Notes: generated by a model not told the origin, from the letters alone. A stretch of DNA of 18,253 bases from Comamonadaceae bacterium (GCA_947372005.1 CANBRV010000015.1:1-18253); one strand, 5' to 3'. Counted from the first letter of the stretch, positions 1-7,588 are shown. Numbers and translations are program-made.

Positions 1-170
1 TTAACTTCCAAGCTATCGGTCGCTACTACGACTTGCGAGCTGTTTGAGAGTGCAGCTTGCCGAGCCACACGCACAATCATCGGGACGCCTGCAATATCAG
101 CCAGCGGCTTGTTGGGTAGGCGTGTCGAAGCTAGGCGTGCGGGGATTAGGACCGTAAAAGCAGCAGTCAC
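1..170 (-). CDS. kdsB: 3-deoxy-manno-octulosonate cytidylyltransferase (N-terminal part, cut by window edge)
   Basis: KdsB activates the sugar Kdo with CTP to CMP-Kdo, which is needed for lipopolysaccharide inner core synthesis in the cytoplasm. Only about 56 N-terminal residues are present; the gene continues beyond base 1. The visible part reads [18 protein letters not shown], the nucleotide-binding signature of this family, followed by a PMIVRV segment and a VVVATDS segment, both typical of KdsB. The start is a GTG at 170-168, one base after the ycaR stop codon; no in-frame ATG fits the family N-terminus. It is the last visible gene of the exbB-exbD-lpxK-ycaR-kdsB series, and the tight spacing suggests translational coupling. 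The product assignment is confident; the exact start is a little less so. Confidence 0.93.
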   Translation of the reverse strand, partial: MTAAFTVLIPARLASTRLPNKPLADIAGVPMIVRVARQAALSNSSQVVVATDSLEV

Positions 171-171
171 G

Positions 172-360
172 TTAGTGCATCTCATCGATTTCAGCTTCTG
201 TTAACGCACGTGCTTCACCTTCGAGCATGATCGGGATGCCGTCGCGCACAGGGTAAGCCAAGCGGGCGCTGCGACTGATTAGCTCTTTCGTTTCCGCATG
301 AAAACGTAGAGGCCCTTTGGTGACGGGGCATACCAGCAGACTGAGTAACTTGGCATCCAT
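172..360 (-). CDS. ycaR: Trm112/YcaR family small protein (UPF0434)
   Basis: A 62-residue protein of the YcaR/UPF0434 family, part of the wider Trm112 group of small, often zinc-binding proteins. It begins [18 protein letters not shown] and has the family core [17 protein letters not shown] near residues 35-50. Many relatives carry several cysteines for metal binding; here only one (Cys11 in the LVCPV turn) remains, so zinc binding is doubtful. This is common in the short proteobacterial forms. The role is not firmly known; its near-constant place between lpxK and kdsB suggests a link to lipid A/Kdo synthesis, but that is inference. It sits 7 bases after lpxK and 1 base before kdsB. The length equals the usual family length of about 60. 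Confidence 0.93.
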   Translation of the reverse strand: MDAKLLSLLVCPVTKGPLRFHAETKELISRSARLAYPVRDGIPIMLEGEARALTEAEIDEMH

Positions 361-367
361 AAAGTTC

Positions 368-1357
368 CTATACAGTTTTTTGTTGAAGTATGAGCGACTG
401 AATGGTCACATCGAATACGGATAAAAATGTTGCATCTAAATCGAGCATGAGTGGCACAGCCAAAATTCGATATGCATGCTCGGGAAAGCTAACCCACAGC
501 TTGACAGCATCTTTCTCTGTGCAAAGCCATAAAACACTGGGGCTTGCGACTAGTTTTTTCTCTATGTTCGATTTTACAAAATCTTCATGATCGGAGTAAG
601 GATTCGCGGATGCCAGCGCCAGACCTTGATCCCGTAGCATTTGAAAAAACATCTCAGGTTTGGCAATACCCGCAAGCGCATGAAGTATTTGATCTTTGAG
701 CGTGTCCAGTGGGTAGCGCTGTCCGTTTTCGTCTAAGGCATAGTCTGCAAGGCTTCTCGTCACATGGTTTAGTACCAAATGTGTCTTACAGCGTGGTTTA
801 CGGGGCCAAGGCTCACGTAGTGGCCCGGCTGGCAGCAAATAGTTATTACCCACGCCGCGCTCGTCGAAAAGCACGATCTCAATATCGCGACCCAATGCGA
901 GGTGTTGTAGCCCGTCATCACTTATCAGCACGTTGCATTGGGGGTGCGCGGCTAATAAAGCCTTAGCCGCTTGTACTCGGTTGGGTGCGACTGCTACAGG
1001 CACTTGGCAGACTTGTGCGATCAAGAGTGGCTCGTCCCCGACTTCGGTAGCTGTGCTGCGGCTTGTGACGACTTGGCAGGCTTTGCCTTTTCGTCCATAG
1101 CCGCGTGCGACAACACCAGGCTGGTAGCCCATGTGCACTAAGCGCCGTACAAGCTCCATGACCAGTGGTGTCTTGCCAACCCCGCCAGCCAGAACATTAC
1201 CGATCACAACGACAGGTACAGGGAGTTTTTGTGTTCTAAAAATGTTGAAGTCGTAGAGCCGTTCGCGTAGTGCACGCAAACGACCAAATGCCCAAGCTAC
1301 AGGCCGCAGCAGCAAGGTCAGTGGGTGAGAGCGGCTAAGCCAGTGGTGTGGTGGCAT
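368..1357 (-). CDS. lpxK: tetraacyldisaccharide 4'-kinase (lipid A synthesis)
   Basis: LpxK phosphorylates the 4' position of the lipid A disaccharide precursor, using ATP, at the cytoplasmic face of the inner membrane. The 329-residue length matches the family. An N-terminal hydrophobic/basic stretch (about residues 12-40) probably docks the enzyme on the membrane. The P-loop is seen as [11 protein letters not shown] (residues 53-63), preceded by the usual PVPVVVIGN strand. LISDDGLQH around residue 145 contains the paired Asp residues of the active site, and LCTEKDAVK near residue 280 is a further family signature. It lies 23 bases after exbD and 7 bases before ycaR on the same strand, so it is very probably co-transcribed. 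Nothing suggests damage. Confidence 0.97.
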   Translation of the reverse strand: MPPHHWLSRSHPLTLLLRPVAWAFGRLRALRERLYDFNIFRTQKLPVPVVVIGNVLAGGVGKTPLVMELVRRLVHMGYQPGVVARGYGRKGKACQVVTSRSTATEVGDEPLLIAQVCQVPVAVAPNRVQAAKALLAAHPQCNVLISDDGLQHLALGRDIEIVLFDERGVGNNYLLPAGPLREPWPRKPRCKTHLVLNHVTRSLADYALDENGQRYPLDTLKDQILHALAGIAKPEMFFQMLRDQGLALASANPYSDHEDFVKSNIEKKLVASPSVLWLCTEKDAVKLWVSFPEHAYRILAVPLMLDLDATFLSVFDVTIQSLILQQKTV

Positions 1358-1380
1358 GGTTCAGGGTGGTGGAATTCAAT

Positions 1381-1794
1381 TTATTGGCTTTGCTGCGCAG
1401 CAAAAGTGATTTGTGACAGTCCCGCAAGACGTGCTGCTTCCATCACGGTAATGACCGATTGGTGACTGGCTAGCGCATCAGCGCTGATCACGACAACCGT
1501 GTTTTTTACTCCGCCTGTGGCTTCGCGTAAAAGTGCTGCAACAGGTTGCACGCCTTTGCCATCAACAGCTTGTTTCCCTACTGCATAGCGCCCGTCGCTG
1601 CCTACGGCGACAATGATCTCTTTGGGGTAGTCCTTAGATTGCTCGGTGTCAGCGGCAGGCAGTTTGACTTGTAGCTCGGTGAACTTGCTATAGGTGGTCG
1701 ATAGCATCAGGAAAATCAAAACAACGAGAAGCACGTCGATAAACGGAATCAAATTGATTTCGGGTTGTTCTACTTTGCGTTTTGAAAATTTCAT
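1381..1794 (-). CDS. exbD: ExbD/TolR family biopolymer transport protein
   Basis: This 137-residue inner-membrane protein has a short cytoplasmic N-terminus, one membrane segment (about residues 15-35) and a periplasmic domain of about 100 residues. Asp20 in LIPFIDVLLVVLIFLML is the conserved proton-pathway aspartate of ExbD/TolR. With ExbB it forms the proton-driven motor that energises TonB (or Tol) dependent processes at the outer membrane. It starts 17 bases after the exbB stop and is followed by lpxK. No tonB or tolA is seen nearby, so the partner cannot be settled from this window. The exbB-exbD-lpxK arrangement is common in betaproteobacteria and suggests, by inference, a motor devoted to envelope maintenance rather than to a particular siderophore. 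Confidence 0.94.
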   Translation of the reverse strand: MKFSKRKVEQPEINLIPFIDVLLVVLIFLMLSTTYSKFTELQVKLPAADTEQSKDYPKEIIVAVGSDGRYAVGKQAVDGKGVQPVAALLREATGGVKNTVVVISADALASHQSVITVMEAARLAGLSQITFAAQQSQ

Positions 1795-1811
1795 AGAGAA
1801 GCGTGCGCGGT

Positions 1812-2444
1812 TTACTCAGGGCGGCAATGCACTTTGAGATGCTGATAAAAACGCTCGGCAGCTTGCTCAAGTGCTAGCTCTATCTCATCTACTTTTGCTC
1901 TGAAATAACGCCAAAAAATAAGGCTTGGGATCGCGACCATCAAACCAAAGGCTGTGTTGTAGAGCGCCACCGAGATACCATGTGCCAGCATGGCTGGGTT
2001 TGTGCCTGATGCGCCTGAACCCGTCTGGCTGCCAAAAATTTCGATCATGCCAATGACCGTACCCAACAAGCCGAGGAGCGGCGCAACAGAGGCAATCGTG
2101 GCAAGGGCAGAGAGATATTTTTCGAGTGCTTGTGTCGCGTGACGCCCTGCCACCTCCATTGCGCTTCTAAGCCCCTCTGGGTTAGGGCGTGGTTGCGCCA
2201 GTAACGAGCGCAGACCCGACGCGAGTACGCCGCCCAAAATGGAACTGATCTCCATGTGCTTGATGGTTTCGCTAGACGGCAAAGTGGGACGCGAAATGCT
2301 CATGGCTTCGTCTAGCAATTTGGCTGGATGAATGCGTTTGCTGCGTAAAAACAAAAATCGCTCGATGATGAGCGCCAATGCGACAATTGAACACATGACC
2401 AAGGGCCAAATCGGCCAGCCCGCAGCTTGAAGAATAGATAGCAA
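1812..2444 (-). CDS. exbB: ExbB/TolQ family proton channel (MotA/TolQ/ExbB)
   Basis: This 210-residue polytopic protein is the stator subunit that pairs with ExbD. Membrane segments are visible at about residues 10-31, 112-137 and 155-178. The last two carry the family signature SVAPLLGLLGTVIGMI (residues 119-134) and LYNTAFGLMVAIPSLIF (161-177). The start is an unusual TTG at 2444-2442. It is preceded at a 7-base spacing by a good GGAG ribosome site, there is no in-frame ATG between it and an upstream TAG stop, and the resulting N-terminus (MLSILQAAGWP) fits the family. The next Met, residue 17, would delete half of the first membrane helix. It is the first gene of the operon that continues through exbD, lpxK, ycaR and kdsB, divergent from xseA. 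Confidence 0.94.
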   Translation of the reverse strand: MLSILQAAGWPIWPLVMCSIVALALIIERFLFLRSKRIHPAKLLDEAMSISRPTLPSSETIKHMEISSILGGVLASGLRSLLAQPRPNPEGLRSAMEVAGRHATQALEKYLSALATIASVAPLLGLLGTVIGMIEIFGSQTGSGASGTNPAMLAHGISVALYNTAFGLMVAIPSLIFWRYFRAKVDEIELALEQAAERFYQHLKVHCRPE

Positions 2445-2451
2445 AGGGTTT

Positions 2452-2455
2452 CTCC
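2452..2455 (-). promoter_or_regulatory. ribosome binding site that decides the exbB TTG start
   Basis: On the minus strand GGAG lies 7 bases before the TTG codon at 2444. This supports TTG as the real start of exbB, since the reading frame is closed by TAG a few codons upstream and holds no ATG there. Confidence 0.6.
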
Positions 2456-2472
2456 GTAAAAGTATCCACTAA

Positions 2473-3705
2473 ATGACTAGCCTCCAATTCTCGCACGACA
2501 CTCATCCTCCTATGCAGCGCCAAGCTTGGCGTGTGGGTGCCCTGTGTTTAGCCATTAGCGATCAGCTGCAAGCTAGGTTTAATCCCGTCACCGTCCGAGG
2601 CGAGATATCCGGCTTCACACGTGCTGCGAGTGGGCATTGCTACTTCACTCTTAAAGATACAGAAGGGCAATTGCGAACGGCAATGTTTAAACGCGTTGCC
2701 GTTAGCCTCAATTTCAGTCCATTGGATGGCCAGCAAGTCGAAGTGACGGGTAGATTGGGGGTTTACGAGCAGCGCGGCGAATTGCAATTAGTGGCTGAGT
2801 CCATGAGCCGAGTTGGACAAGGCACATTGATGGAAGCCTTTATGCGCTTAAAGGCTAAGTTGGATGCCGAGGGATTATTTGATCCAGAGCGTAAACGCGT
2901 TCTGACCCAGCACCCACGTGGCATTGGCGTTGTGACATCAGAAGGCGCCGCTGCTTGGCAGGACGTAACGACTGCACTTAAACGACGAGTACCGCATATT
3001 CCTGTGGTTCTGGCACCTGCGCTGGTGCAAGGTTCGGATGCACCTGCCGAGCTGATTGCGGCGCTTCGCAGCTTGTACGAACTCGTTGATGAAGGGCGAG
3101 CGCAGTTGGACGTGATTTTGCTTGTGCGAGGTGGCGGTTCGCTAGAGGATTTATGGGCTTTTAACGATGAGCAACTAGCTTATACGATCGCGCAAAGCCC
3201 TGTGCCTGTGGTTTGCGGCGTTGGACATGAAACCGACTTTTCAATTGCTGATTTTGTGGCTGATCTGCGTGCACCAACGCCAACCGCAGCAGCAGAGCTT
3301 TGCGCAGAGCCTGCTTTGCAAGCCTTGTCACGATTGGCGTTGCAGGCCGAAGCTTTGCAAAGTGCTAGCCAGCGCGGCTTAGAGCGAAGAGGGCAAATTT
3401 TAGATGTGCTAGCACGTCGTTTGATGCAGCCTAGCGACCAATTGCGTGTGCAGCAAGAGCGAATAGCCTCTGCCGCAAGGCTTATGCAGCAAGGCTTGCG
3501 AAACAAATTGCTAAGTGGGCAGCATCAGTTAGCGCAGTGCCATGCTAGGCTTGGATTGCTGCATCCCCAAAAAGTGTTGGATCGTGGCTTTGCATGGGTG
3601 AGTGACGAGGCGGGAAATGTGGTTGTAGATGCTAAGGCGCTAGCCATCGGCCAAGTTTTATCCGTACATCTTGCCAAGGGTGTGCGGCAGGTAAGCGCCC
3701 AATAA
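2473..3705 (+). CDS. xseA: exodeoxyribonuclease VII large subunit
   Basis: XseA is the catalytic large subunit of ExoVII, which degrades single-stranded DNA from both ends to short oligonucleotides, together with several copies of XseB. The N-terminal OB-fold DNA-binding domain (about residues 18-110) contains the VRGEISGFTRAASGHCYFTLKD-type segment, shown here by GEISGF and YFTLKD. The catalytic domain carries RGGGSLEDLW (from residue 219) and GHETD (251-255), then a DLRAPTPTAAAE segment. A long helical region (about 270-370) follows, ending in a short beta-rich tail with VLDRGFAWV. At 410 residues it is somewhat shorter than the E. coli protein (456). The start is ATG 2473; Met14 is a possible alternative. 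xseB is not in the window. Confidence 0.95.
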   Translation: MTSLQFSHDTHPPMQRQAWRVGALCLAISDQLQARFNPVTVRGEISGFTRAASGHCYFTLKDTEGQLRTAMFKRVAVSLNFSPLDGQQVEVTGRLGVYEQRGELQLVAESMSRVGQGTLMEAFMRLKAKLDAEGLFDPERKRVLTQHPRGIGVVTSEGAAAWQDVTTALKRRVPHIPVVLAPALVQGSDAPAELIAALRSLYELVDEGRAQLDVILLVRGGGSLEDLWAFNDEQLAYTIAQSPVPVVCGVGHETDFSIADFVADLRAPTPTAAAELCAEPALQALSRLALQAEALQSASQRGLERRGQILDVLARRLMQPSDQLRVQQERIASAARLMQQGLRNKLLSGQHQLAQCHARLGLLHPQKVLDRGFAWVSDEAGNVVVDAKALAIGQVLSVHLAKGVRQVSAQ

Positions 3706-3735
3706 AAAAAGCCGCTTCATCGAAGCGGCTTTTTT
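3704..3735. terminator. bidirectional rho-independent terminator between xseA and the PuuD-like gene
   Basis: A perfect 9-base-pair stem (AGCCGCTTC at 3710-3718 with GAAGCGGCT at 3722-3730) closes a 3-base loop. It is flanked by an A-run on the left and a T-run on the right, so it can end transcripts from both xseA (plus) and the minus-strand gene ending at 3752. Confidence 0.92.
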
Positions 3736-3751
3736 ATGAAAGCGTGACTAA

Positions 3752-4321
3752 TTAAGTGCCAGCATATCGCTGTGCGACCATGCAATAAAGCATAGGAATT
3801 GACAGCATGGTGTTGAAGCGTGATGTCAACATGGCCATACGTGCAGCTTTAGCTTTTTCAGCAGCTTCAACCACAACGATACCTAGAGCCTTCTTTTGGT
3901 TTGGCCAAATGATGAACCAGACGTTGAATGCCATCACAAACGCGAGCCACATGCCAAGACCAATGGCGGCAAGGCCTGGCGTGAAGGTGAGAGCTTGAAC
4001 GAGGTAGTTGTTAATCAACGCAACAGCCACGCCTGTGACGACGGTTGCCAGCGCCGCCCAGCGGAACCAAAACAGCGCGGTGGGTGCGATGACTTTGCTA
4101 ACGGCAGGTTTTTGCTCGTCAGGGATTTTTGGCATGGAGGGAATTTGCACGAAGTTGAAGTACCAAAGCAGTCCAATCCACATCACACCCGAAAACACGT
4201 GCAGTGCCAAAGTGAAAGTGAGATGATTGAATTTACCGCCCAGCACGGCAAACAAAACGATGATAAAAAGGACGGAGCCCGCGAGAACGGTTCGACCAAG
4301 AGATTGAAGAATAGCACCCAT
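3752..4321 (-). CDS. PuuD-like membrane protein (Urate_ox_N / DUF989 domain), no cytochrome domain
   Basis: A 189-residue integral membrane protein with about five hydrophobic segments (roughly residues 11-29, 36-57, 82-104, 114-139, 168-184). The segment HVFSGVMWIGLLWYFNFVQIP (starting His41; 21 residues), the ALFWFRWAA stretch (82-90) and NVWFIIWPNQKK (133-144) resemble the membrane domain of urate hydroxylase PuuD (Urate_ox_N family). Full PuuD proteins add a C-terminal cytochrome c; here there is no CxxCH motif and the protein ends soon after the last membrane segment. Stand-alone forms are common in betaproteobacteria and their function is unproven, so I do not claim urate oxidation. An AAAGGAG ribosome site precedes the ATG. 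It shares a two-way terminator with xseA. Confidence 0.75.
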   Translation of the reverse strand: MGAILQSLGRTVLAGSVLFIIVLFAVLGGKFNHLTFTLALHVFSGVMWIGLLWYFNFVQIPSMPKIPDEQKPAVSKVIAPTALFWFRWAALATVVTGVAVALINNYLVQALTFTPGLAAIGLGMWLAFVMAFNVWFIIWPNQKKALGIVVVEAAEKAKAARMAMLTSRFNTMLSIPMLYCMVAQRYAGT

Positions 4322-4389
4322 GAGAGACTCCTTTAAGTATCAAAAATAAAAACCAACATACCAATTTTAGGGGTGTTTAGGCGAAACGC

Positions 4390-4839
4390 CTAGGGTTGAA
4401 ACATCACACCCTTTAATTTGCTCCCTGCTTTGATTCCTTTTTTTGCAAACCAACCTTGATTCATCTCTAAGACAAAGCGAACGGGCTTGGCAGAGCAGTG
4501 GGTTTCAGTAGTTTGCGGTTTCATATCGGCAAAATTTACTATGGTGCCATCGTCTGCAACAAAAGCTGCGGTTAGTGGCAGGATGGTATTTTTCATCCAG
4601 AAGCATTGCTTTGATGGCTCTTCGAAAATAAAAATCATGCCTTCAGCCTGTGGCATTTGAGCGCGAAACATGAGGCCAATTTGACGCTCCTCGGGTGTTT
4701 GCGCTATTTGTGCGTCAATTTGAAACATACCAAGTGAGAGTACTGCACGCTGCAAATGCGTTTGAGGCGCTTGGGCATAGCTGGCAAGAGACACGATGGA
4801 GATGAGGATGCTACTAAGAATGCGATTTATATGTTTCAT
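4390..4839 (-). CDS. secreted DUF192 family protein
   Basis: A 149-residue protein with an N-terminal signal peptide (MKHINRILSSILISIVSLAS, then YAQA and probable cleavage near residue 24). The rest is one DUF192 domain: ERQIGLMFRAQMP, GMIFIFEEP, the CFWMKNTILPL core and LEMNQGWF. DUF192 proteins are small beta-rich domains found exported or periplasmic in many bacteria; no biochemical role is established. The frame stays open further upstream to 5181, but that extension reads backwards through the low-complexity gene in another frame and a strong terminator, so the start with a signal peptide at 4839 is chosen. The start follows only about 40 bases after the upstream terminator, so it depends on read-through or on a weak promoter that I could not identify. 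Confidence 0.9.
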   Translation of the reverse strand: MKHINRILSSILISIVSLASYAQAPQTHLQRAVLSLGMFQIDAQIAQTPEERQIGLMFRAQMPQAEGMIFIFEEPSKQCFWMKNTILPLTAAFVADDGTIVNFADMKPQTTETHCSAKPVRFVLEMNQGWFAKKGIKAGSKLKGVMFQP

Positions 4840-4882
4840 AGCGGTATAGTAAACGCAGCAATGCCCTTGAAATGTTGGACGT

Positions 4883-4912
4883 AAAAAAACCGCCAACTCT
4901 TGCGAGTGGCGG
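4883..4912 (-). terminator. rho-independent terminator after the Ala/Lys-rich peptide gene
   Basis: On the minus strand a stem of CCGCCA plus CTC pairs with GAG plus TGGCGG across a 4-base loop, with one bulged base, followed directly by seven Ts. It starts 18 bases after the stop codon at 4931. Confidence 0.85.
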
Positions 4913-4930
4913 CTTCTTACGCTTAGCGAA

Positions 4931-5206
4931 TTATTTCGCAGCAGCAGGTGCTTTGTCAGCAGCTTTCTTTTCAGCTTTAGCAGCTTTCTTTTCAGCTTTA
5001 GCAGCTTTCTTTTCAGCTTTAGCCGCAGCTTTGTCGTCTGCCTTAGCAGCAGGCTTAGCGGCTTCAGCTGGTTTTGCAGCAGCAGCAGCAGGTGCAGCGG
5101 CAGCAGGAGCTGCTGCTGCAGGAGCAGCAGGCTTAGCAGCAGGTGCTTGAGCGAAAGTTGTTGCAGCGAAGAGACCAGCAACCAAAGCGGCGAGTAGTTT
5201 GTTCAT
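4931..5206 (-). CDS. small secreted Ala/Pro/Lys-rich low-complexity protein with heptad repeats
   Basis: A 91-residue protein of unknown function. Residues 1-20 form a clear signal peptide (MNKLLAALVAGLFAATTFAQ), so the mature product should reach the periplasm or beyond. The mature part has two zones: an Ala/Pro zone (about 21-53, APAAAAPAAAAP type) and a Lys/Ala/Glu zone (about 54-91) with three copies of AEKKAAK, predicted to be helical and strongly basic. It has no Cys, Trp or Tyr. Composition and layout resemble acid-shock protein Asr of enterobacteria and histone H1-like tails, but similar composition is not homology. A good AAGGA ribosome site precedes the ATG and its own terminator follows, so it is a real, separately transcribed unit. 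The reverse strand is also open here only because of the low complexity. Confidence 0.85.
   Translation of the reverse strand: MNKLLAALVAGLFAATTFAQAPAAKPAAPAAAAPAAAAPAAAAAKPAEAAKPAAKADDKAAAKAEKKAAKAEKKAAKAEKKAADKAPAAAK
4960..5022. repeat. three identical 21-base tandem repeats inside the secreted peptide gene
   Basis: Three back-to-back identical 21-base units begin at 4960, 4981 and 5002. Each encodes one seven-residue AEKKAAK unit on the minus strand (residues about 62-82). Identity at synonymous positions too points to recent duplication by slippage. Confidence 0.95.
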
Positions 5207-5408
5207 GATGAGTTTCCTTTAATTAACGTTACTTAAAAAATACCCCCAAGGAATTTGGAAGGTAGTGCTCTAACGGCGGCAAAAAAGCTTTGGTTGACAG
5301 CGCCGCAAATTATATTTGCAAAAAGGCTTGTTTTTACTCAAGCTAAAATCAATGGTTTACCAAAATTGGCTTATTAAAACGCCTTAATGCTAGGCATTTT
5401 TCAAAAAT
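5207..5408. promoter_or_regulatory. divergent intergenic region upstream of icd and the secreted peptide gene
   Basis: These 202 AT-rich bases must hold promoters in both directions. On the minus strand a perfect TATAAT (5314-5309) could serve the peptide gene, though no good -35 lies at the standard distance. On plus a perfect TTGACA at 5294-5299 is seen, but no convincing -10 follows at 16-18 bases. No ribosome site is obvious before the icd ATG. Exact promoter calls are therefore weak. Confidence 0.35.
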
Positions 5409-6662
5409 ATGTACCAACACGTCAAAATCCCTCCATTTGGTAGCAAGATAACTATCAACGCCAATTCATCTATTCATGTGCCTGAGCACCCCATCATCCC
5501 GTTTATTGAAGGAGATGGAACCGGGGTAGACATTACCCCGGTCATGATTCGAGTTGTTGATGCCGCCGTTGCTAAAGCGTACGGGGATAAGCGAAGCATT
5601 GCTTGGATGGAAGTCTATGCAGGGCAAAAAGCCACACGGTTATATGGTTCGGATGAATGGCTGCCGCAAGAAACGTTGGATATTTTGAAAGAGTACGTCG
5701 TTTCTATTAAAGGACCACTGGGTGCACCTACTAGCGGCGATATTCGTTCGCTTAATGTGGCATTACGCCAAAACCTTGATTTATATGTTTGTTTGCGCCC
5801 TGTAAGGTACTTTGCAGGTGTGCCGGCGCCAGTGAAAGAGCCTGAATATATTGATATGGCTATTTTTCGGGAAAACTCTGAAGATATTTATGCTGGTATT
5901 GAATACGAGGCTGGCTCAGCACAAGCAAAAAAACTAATTGATTTTTTAACAAATGAGCTAGGCGTAAAAAATATTCGCTTTCCAGAGACATCAGGTATTG
6001 GCATTAAGCCGGTATCGATTGAGGGTACGGAGCGCCTCATGCGTAAAGCGATTCAATATGCTCTTGATAACGATAAGCCCAGTGTCACGATTGTTCACAA
6101 GGGAAATATCATGAAATACACAGAAGGTGGCTTTCGTGATTGGGCATACAGCTTGGCGCAAAAAGAATTTGCCGCTCAGCAAATTGATGGCGGGCCTTGG
6201 TGTACTGTTGCCAATCCTAGGACAGGTAAAAATATTGTTATCAAAGATAGCGCCACAGATGCGTTTTTGCAGCATATTTTGCTACGTCCCGCAGAGCATA
6301 GTGTGATCGCAACTTTAAATTTGAATGGTGATTACATTTCGGATGCATTGGCCGCGCAAGTTGGTGGCGTGGGCATTGCACCGGGTGCCAATCTATCGGA
6401 TAAGGTGGCTATGTTTGAGGCTACGCACGGATCTGCCTCTAAATATGCCGGTAAGGATTACGTTAATCCAGGCTCTGAAATTTTGTCTAGCGAAATGATG
6501 CTTCGACATATGGGCTGGTTTGAAGCCGCAGATTTAATTGTGAGTGCAATGGAGAAATCTATTAGCAGCAAAAAAGTAACCTACGATTTTGCGCGACTAA
6601 TGGATGGTGCCGCCCAAGTTTCATGCTCAGGCTTTGGGCAGGTCTTGATTGATAACTTATAG
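5409..6662 (+). CDS. icd: NADP-dependent isocitrate dehydrogenase
   Basis: Icd oxidatively decarboxylates isocitrate to 2-oxoglutarate with NADP in the TCA cycle (cytoplasmic homodimer). At 417 residues it matches the E. coli type (416). Seen in order: [19 protein letters not shown] (29-47), the substrate serine in RSLNVALR (Ser114, the site equivalent to the kinase-controlled Ser113 of E. coli), [13 protein letters not shown] (154-166, with catalytic Tyr161), [12 protein letters not shown] (catalytic Lys), the metal-binding [17 protein letters not shown] region, and [11 protein letters not shown], whose Lys-Tyr pair fits NADP rather than NAD use. The gene is alone on its strand and converges on ppsR with one base between the stop codons. 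No aceK is present to show whether Ser114 is regulated. Confidence 0.98.
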   Translation: MYQHVKIPPFGSKITINANSSIHVPEHPIIPFIEGDGTGVDITPVMIRVVDAAVAKAYGDKRSIAWMEVYAGQKATRLYGSDEWLPQETLDILKEYVVSIKGPLGAPTSGDIRSLNVALRQNLDLYVCLRPVRYFAGVPAPVKEPEYIDMAIFRENSEDIYAGIEYEAGSAQAKKLIDFLTNELGVKNIRFPETSGIGIKPVSIEGTERLMRKAIQYALDNDKPSVTIVHKGNIMKYTEGGFRDWAYSLAQKEFAAQQIDGGPWCTVANPRTGKNIVIKDSATDAFLQHILLRPAEHSVIATLNLNGDYISDALAAQVGGVGIAPGANLSDKVAMFEATHGSASKYAGKDYVNPGSEILSSEMMLRHMGWFEAADLIVSAMEKSISSKKVTYDFARLMDGAAQVSCSGFGQVLIDNL

Positions 6663-6663
6663 T

Positions 6664-7491
6664 TTAGTAATTTAAACGCTCTGGCTTTATTTCTTGCAAG
6701 ATCGTGGTTGCAATTTCTTCGATTGATTTCGTGGTTGTAGAGAGCCAACGAATTCCTGATCGGCGCATCATAGCTTCGGCCTCTGCTAGCTCTTCTTGGC
6801 AGTTAGCTAGGCTTGCGTATTTCGAGTTGGGACGGCGTTCGTTACGAATTTCGCTTAAACGCGTTGGCGCAATAGTGAGTCCGAAAATCTTGTTTTTGTG
6901 AGGAACAAGTGCGGGCGGTAAATGTTGACGTGAAAAGTCTTCGGGAATAAGCGGATAGTTGCTGACTTTGAGTCCATACTGCATTGCTAAATATAACGAC
7001 GTCGGTGTTTTTCCGCTGCGACTAACACCTACCAAGATAACATCCGATAGTCCTAGATCTGTATTGGTCTGACCATCATCATGGGCGAGGCTATAGTTAA
7101 TTGCTTCAATTCGGTCGTTATAGGCCTTACTCTTACTAACGTCACTGAAGCGTCCGACACGATGATTACTTTTTATTCCCAATTCAATTTCTAGAGGATT
7201 AACGAAGGTTCTAAACATATCAAGCAAGAGATATGTCTCTTTACAGCCCTCAGCAATAACTCCTAGTACATCGACATCCACCAAAGTCGAGAACACGATG
7301 GGTTTGTTGCCGTCAGTTTCCGCAGTTTTTCTGATTTGACCTAGTGCTTGTTGCGCTTTTTCTACAGTATCAATAAACGGAAGTCGAATACGATTTGCTT
7401 CTAGGTTAAATTGAGCAAAGATGGCATTACCAAAGGTTTCAGCAGTAATACCTGTGCCATCGGAGACAAAAAAGATAGTGCGATTAGTCAT
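6664..7491 (-). CDS. ppsR: PEP synthase regulatory protein (bifunctional kinase/pyrophosphorylase, DUF299)
   Basis: PpsR (YdiA type) switches PEP synthase off by ADP-dependent phosphorylation of a threonine next to the catalytic His, and on again by phosphate-dependent removal. The 275-residue protein starts with the family signature FFVSDGTGITAETFG (7-21) and carries the P-loop GVSRSGKTPTSLYLAMQYG (from residue 155). The C-terminal segment includes LTIAPTRLSEIRNERRP and a final helix. Its target gene ppsA is the divergent neighbour 97 bases away, which strongly supports the role. The target threonine is present in that protein (Thr424). The stop codon lies one base from the icd stop and no terminator is visible between them. 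No strong ribosome site is seen before the ATG. Confidence 0.96.
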   Translation of the reverse strand: MTNRTIFFVSDGTGITAETFGNAIFAQFNLEANRIRLPFIDTVEKAQQALGQIRKTAETDGNKPIVFSTLVDVDVLGVIAEGCKETYLLLDMFRTFVNPLEIELGIKSNHRVGRFSDVSKSKAYNDRIEAINYSLAHDDGQTNTDLGLSDVILVGVSRSGKTPTSLYLAMQYGLKVSNYPLIPEDFSRQHLPPALVPHKNKIFGLTIAPTRLSEIRNERRPNSKYASLANCQEELAEAEAMMRRSGIRWLSTTTKSIEEIATTILQEIKPERLNY

Positions 7492-7527
7492 GATTTAAAG
7501 ATAAAAATGAAATTTTTGAATTTCTGT

Positions 7528-7556
7528 TTGCTTAGCTGCATTAGACACATTATCAT
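7528..7556 (+). promoter_or_regulatory. candidate promoter for ppsA
   Basis: TTGCTT at 7528-7533 and TATCAT at 7551-7556 are separated by exactly 17 bases. This would give a transcript start near 7563 and a leader of about 26 bases before the ppsA ATG. The -35 matches only in its TTG. Confidence 0.4.
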
Positions 7557-7588
7557 AGTGACATTCTTCACAACTTCTGCTAAATCCT

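Noticed and set aside
4378..4392. Short hairpin TAGGCG-AAA-CGCCTA at the DUF192 stop codon as a terminator
   Set aside because: The stem is short and no T-run follows on the minus strand, so it does not meet terminator criteria.
4960..5022. Possible CRISPR or iteron array
   Set aside because: The repeats are directly adjacent with no spacers, stay in frame and encode a peptide repeat inside a gene.
4872..5150. Plus-strand open frame encoding an Ala/Phe-rich protein opposite the secreted peptide gene
   Set aside because: It is the mirror of low-complexity Ala/Lys codons. The minus frame has the signal peptide, ribosome site and terminator; the plus frame has none of these.
4840..5181. A longer version of the DUF192 protein starting at 5181
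   Set aside because: The extra part is a Leu-rich artefact of reading the repeat gene in another frame and crosses a strong terminator; the internal start at 4839 gives a signal peptide and fits the family.
5294..5316. TTGACA with TATATT as the icd promoter
   Set aside because: The spacing is 11 bases, far below the 16-18 needed, so the pair is not a credible promoter.
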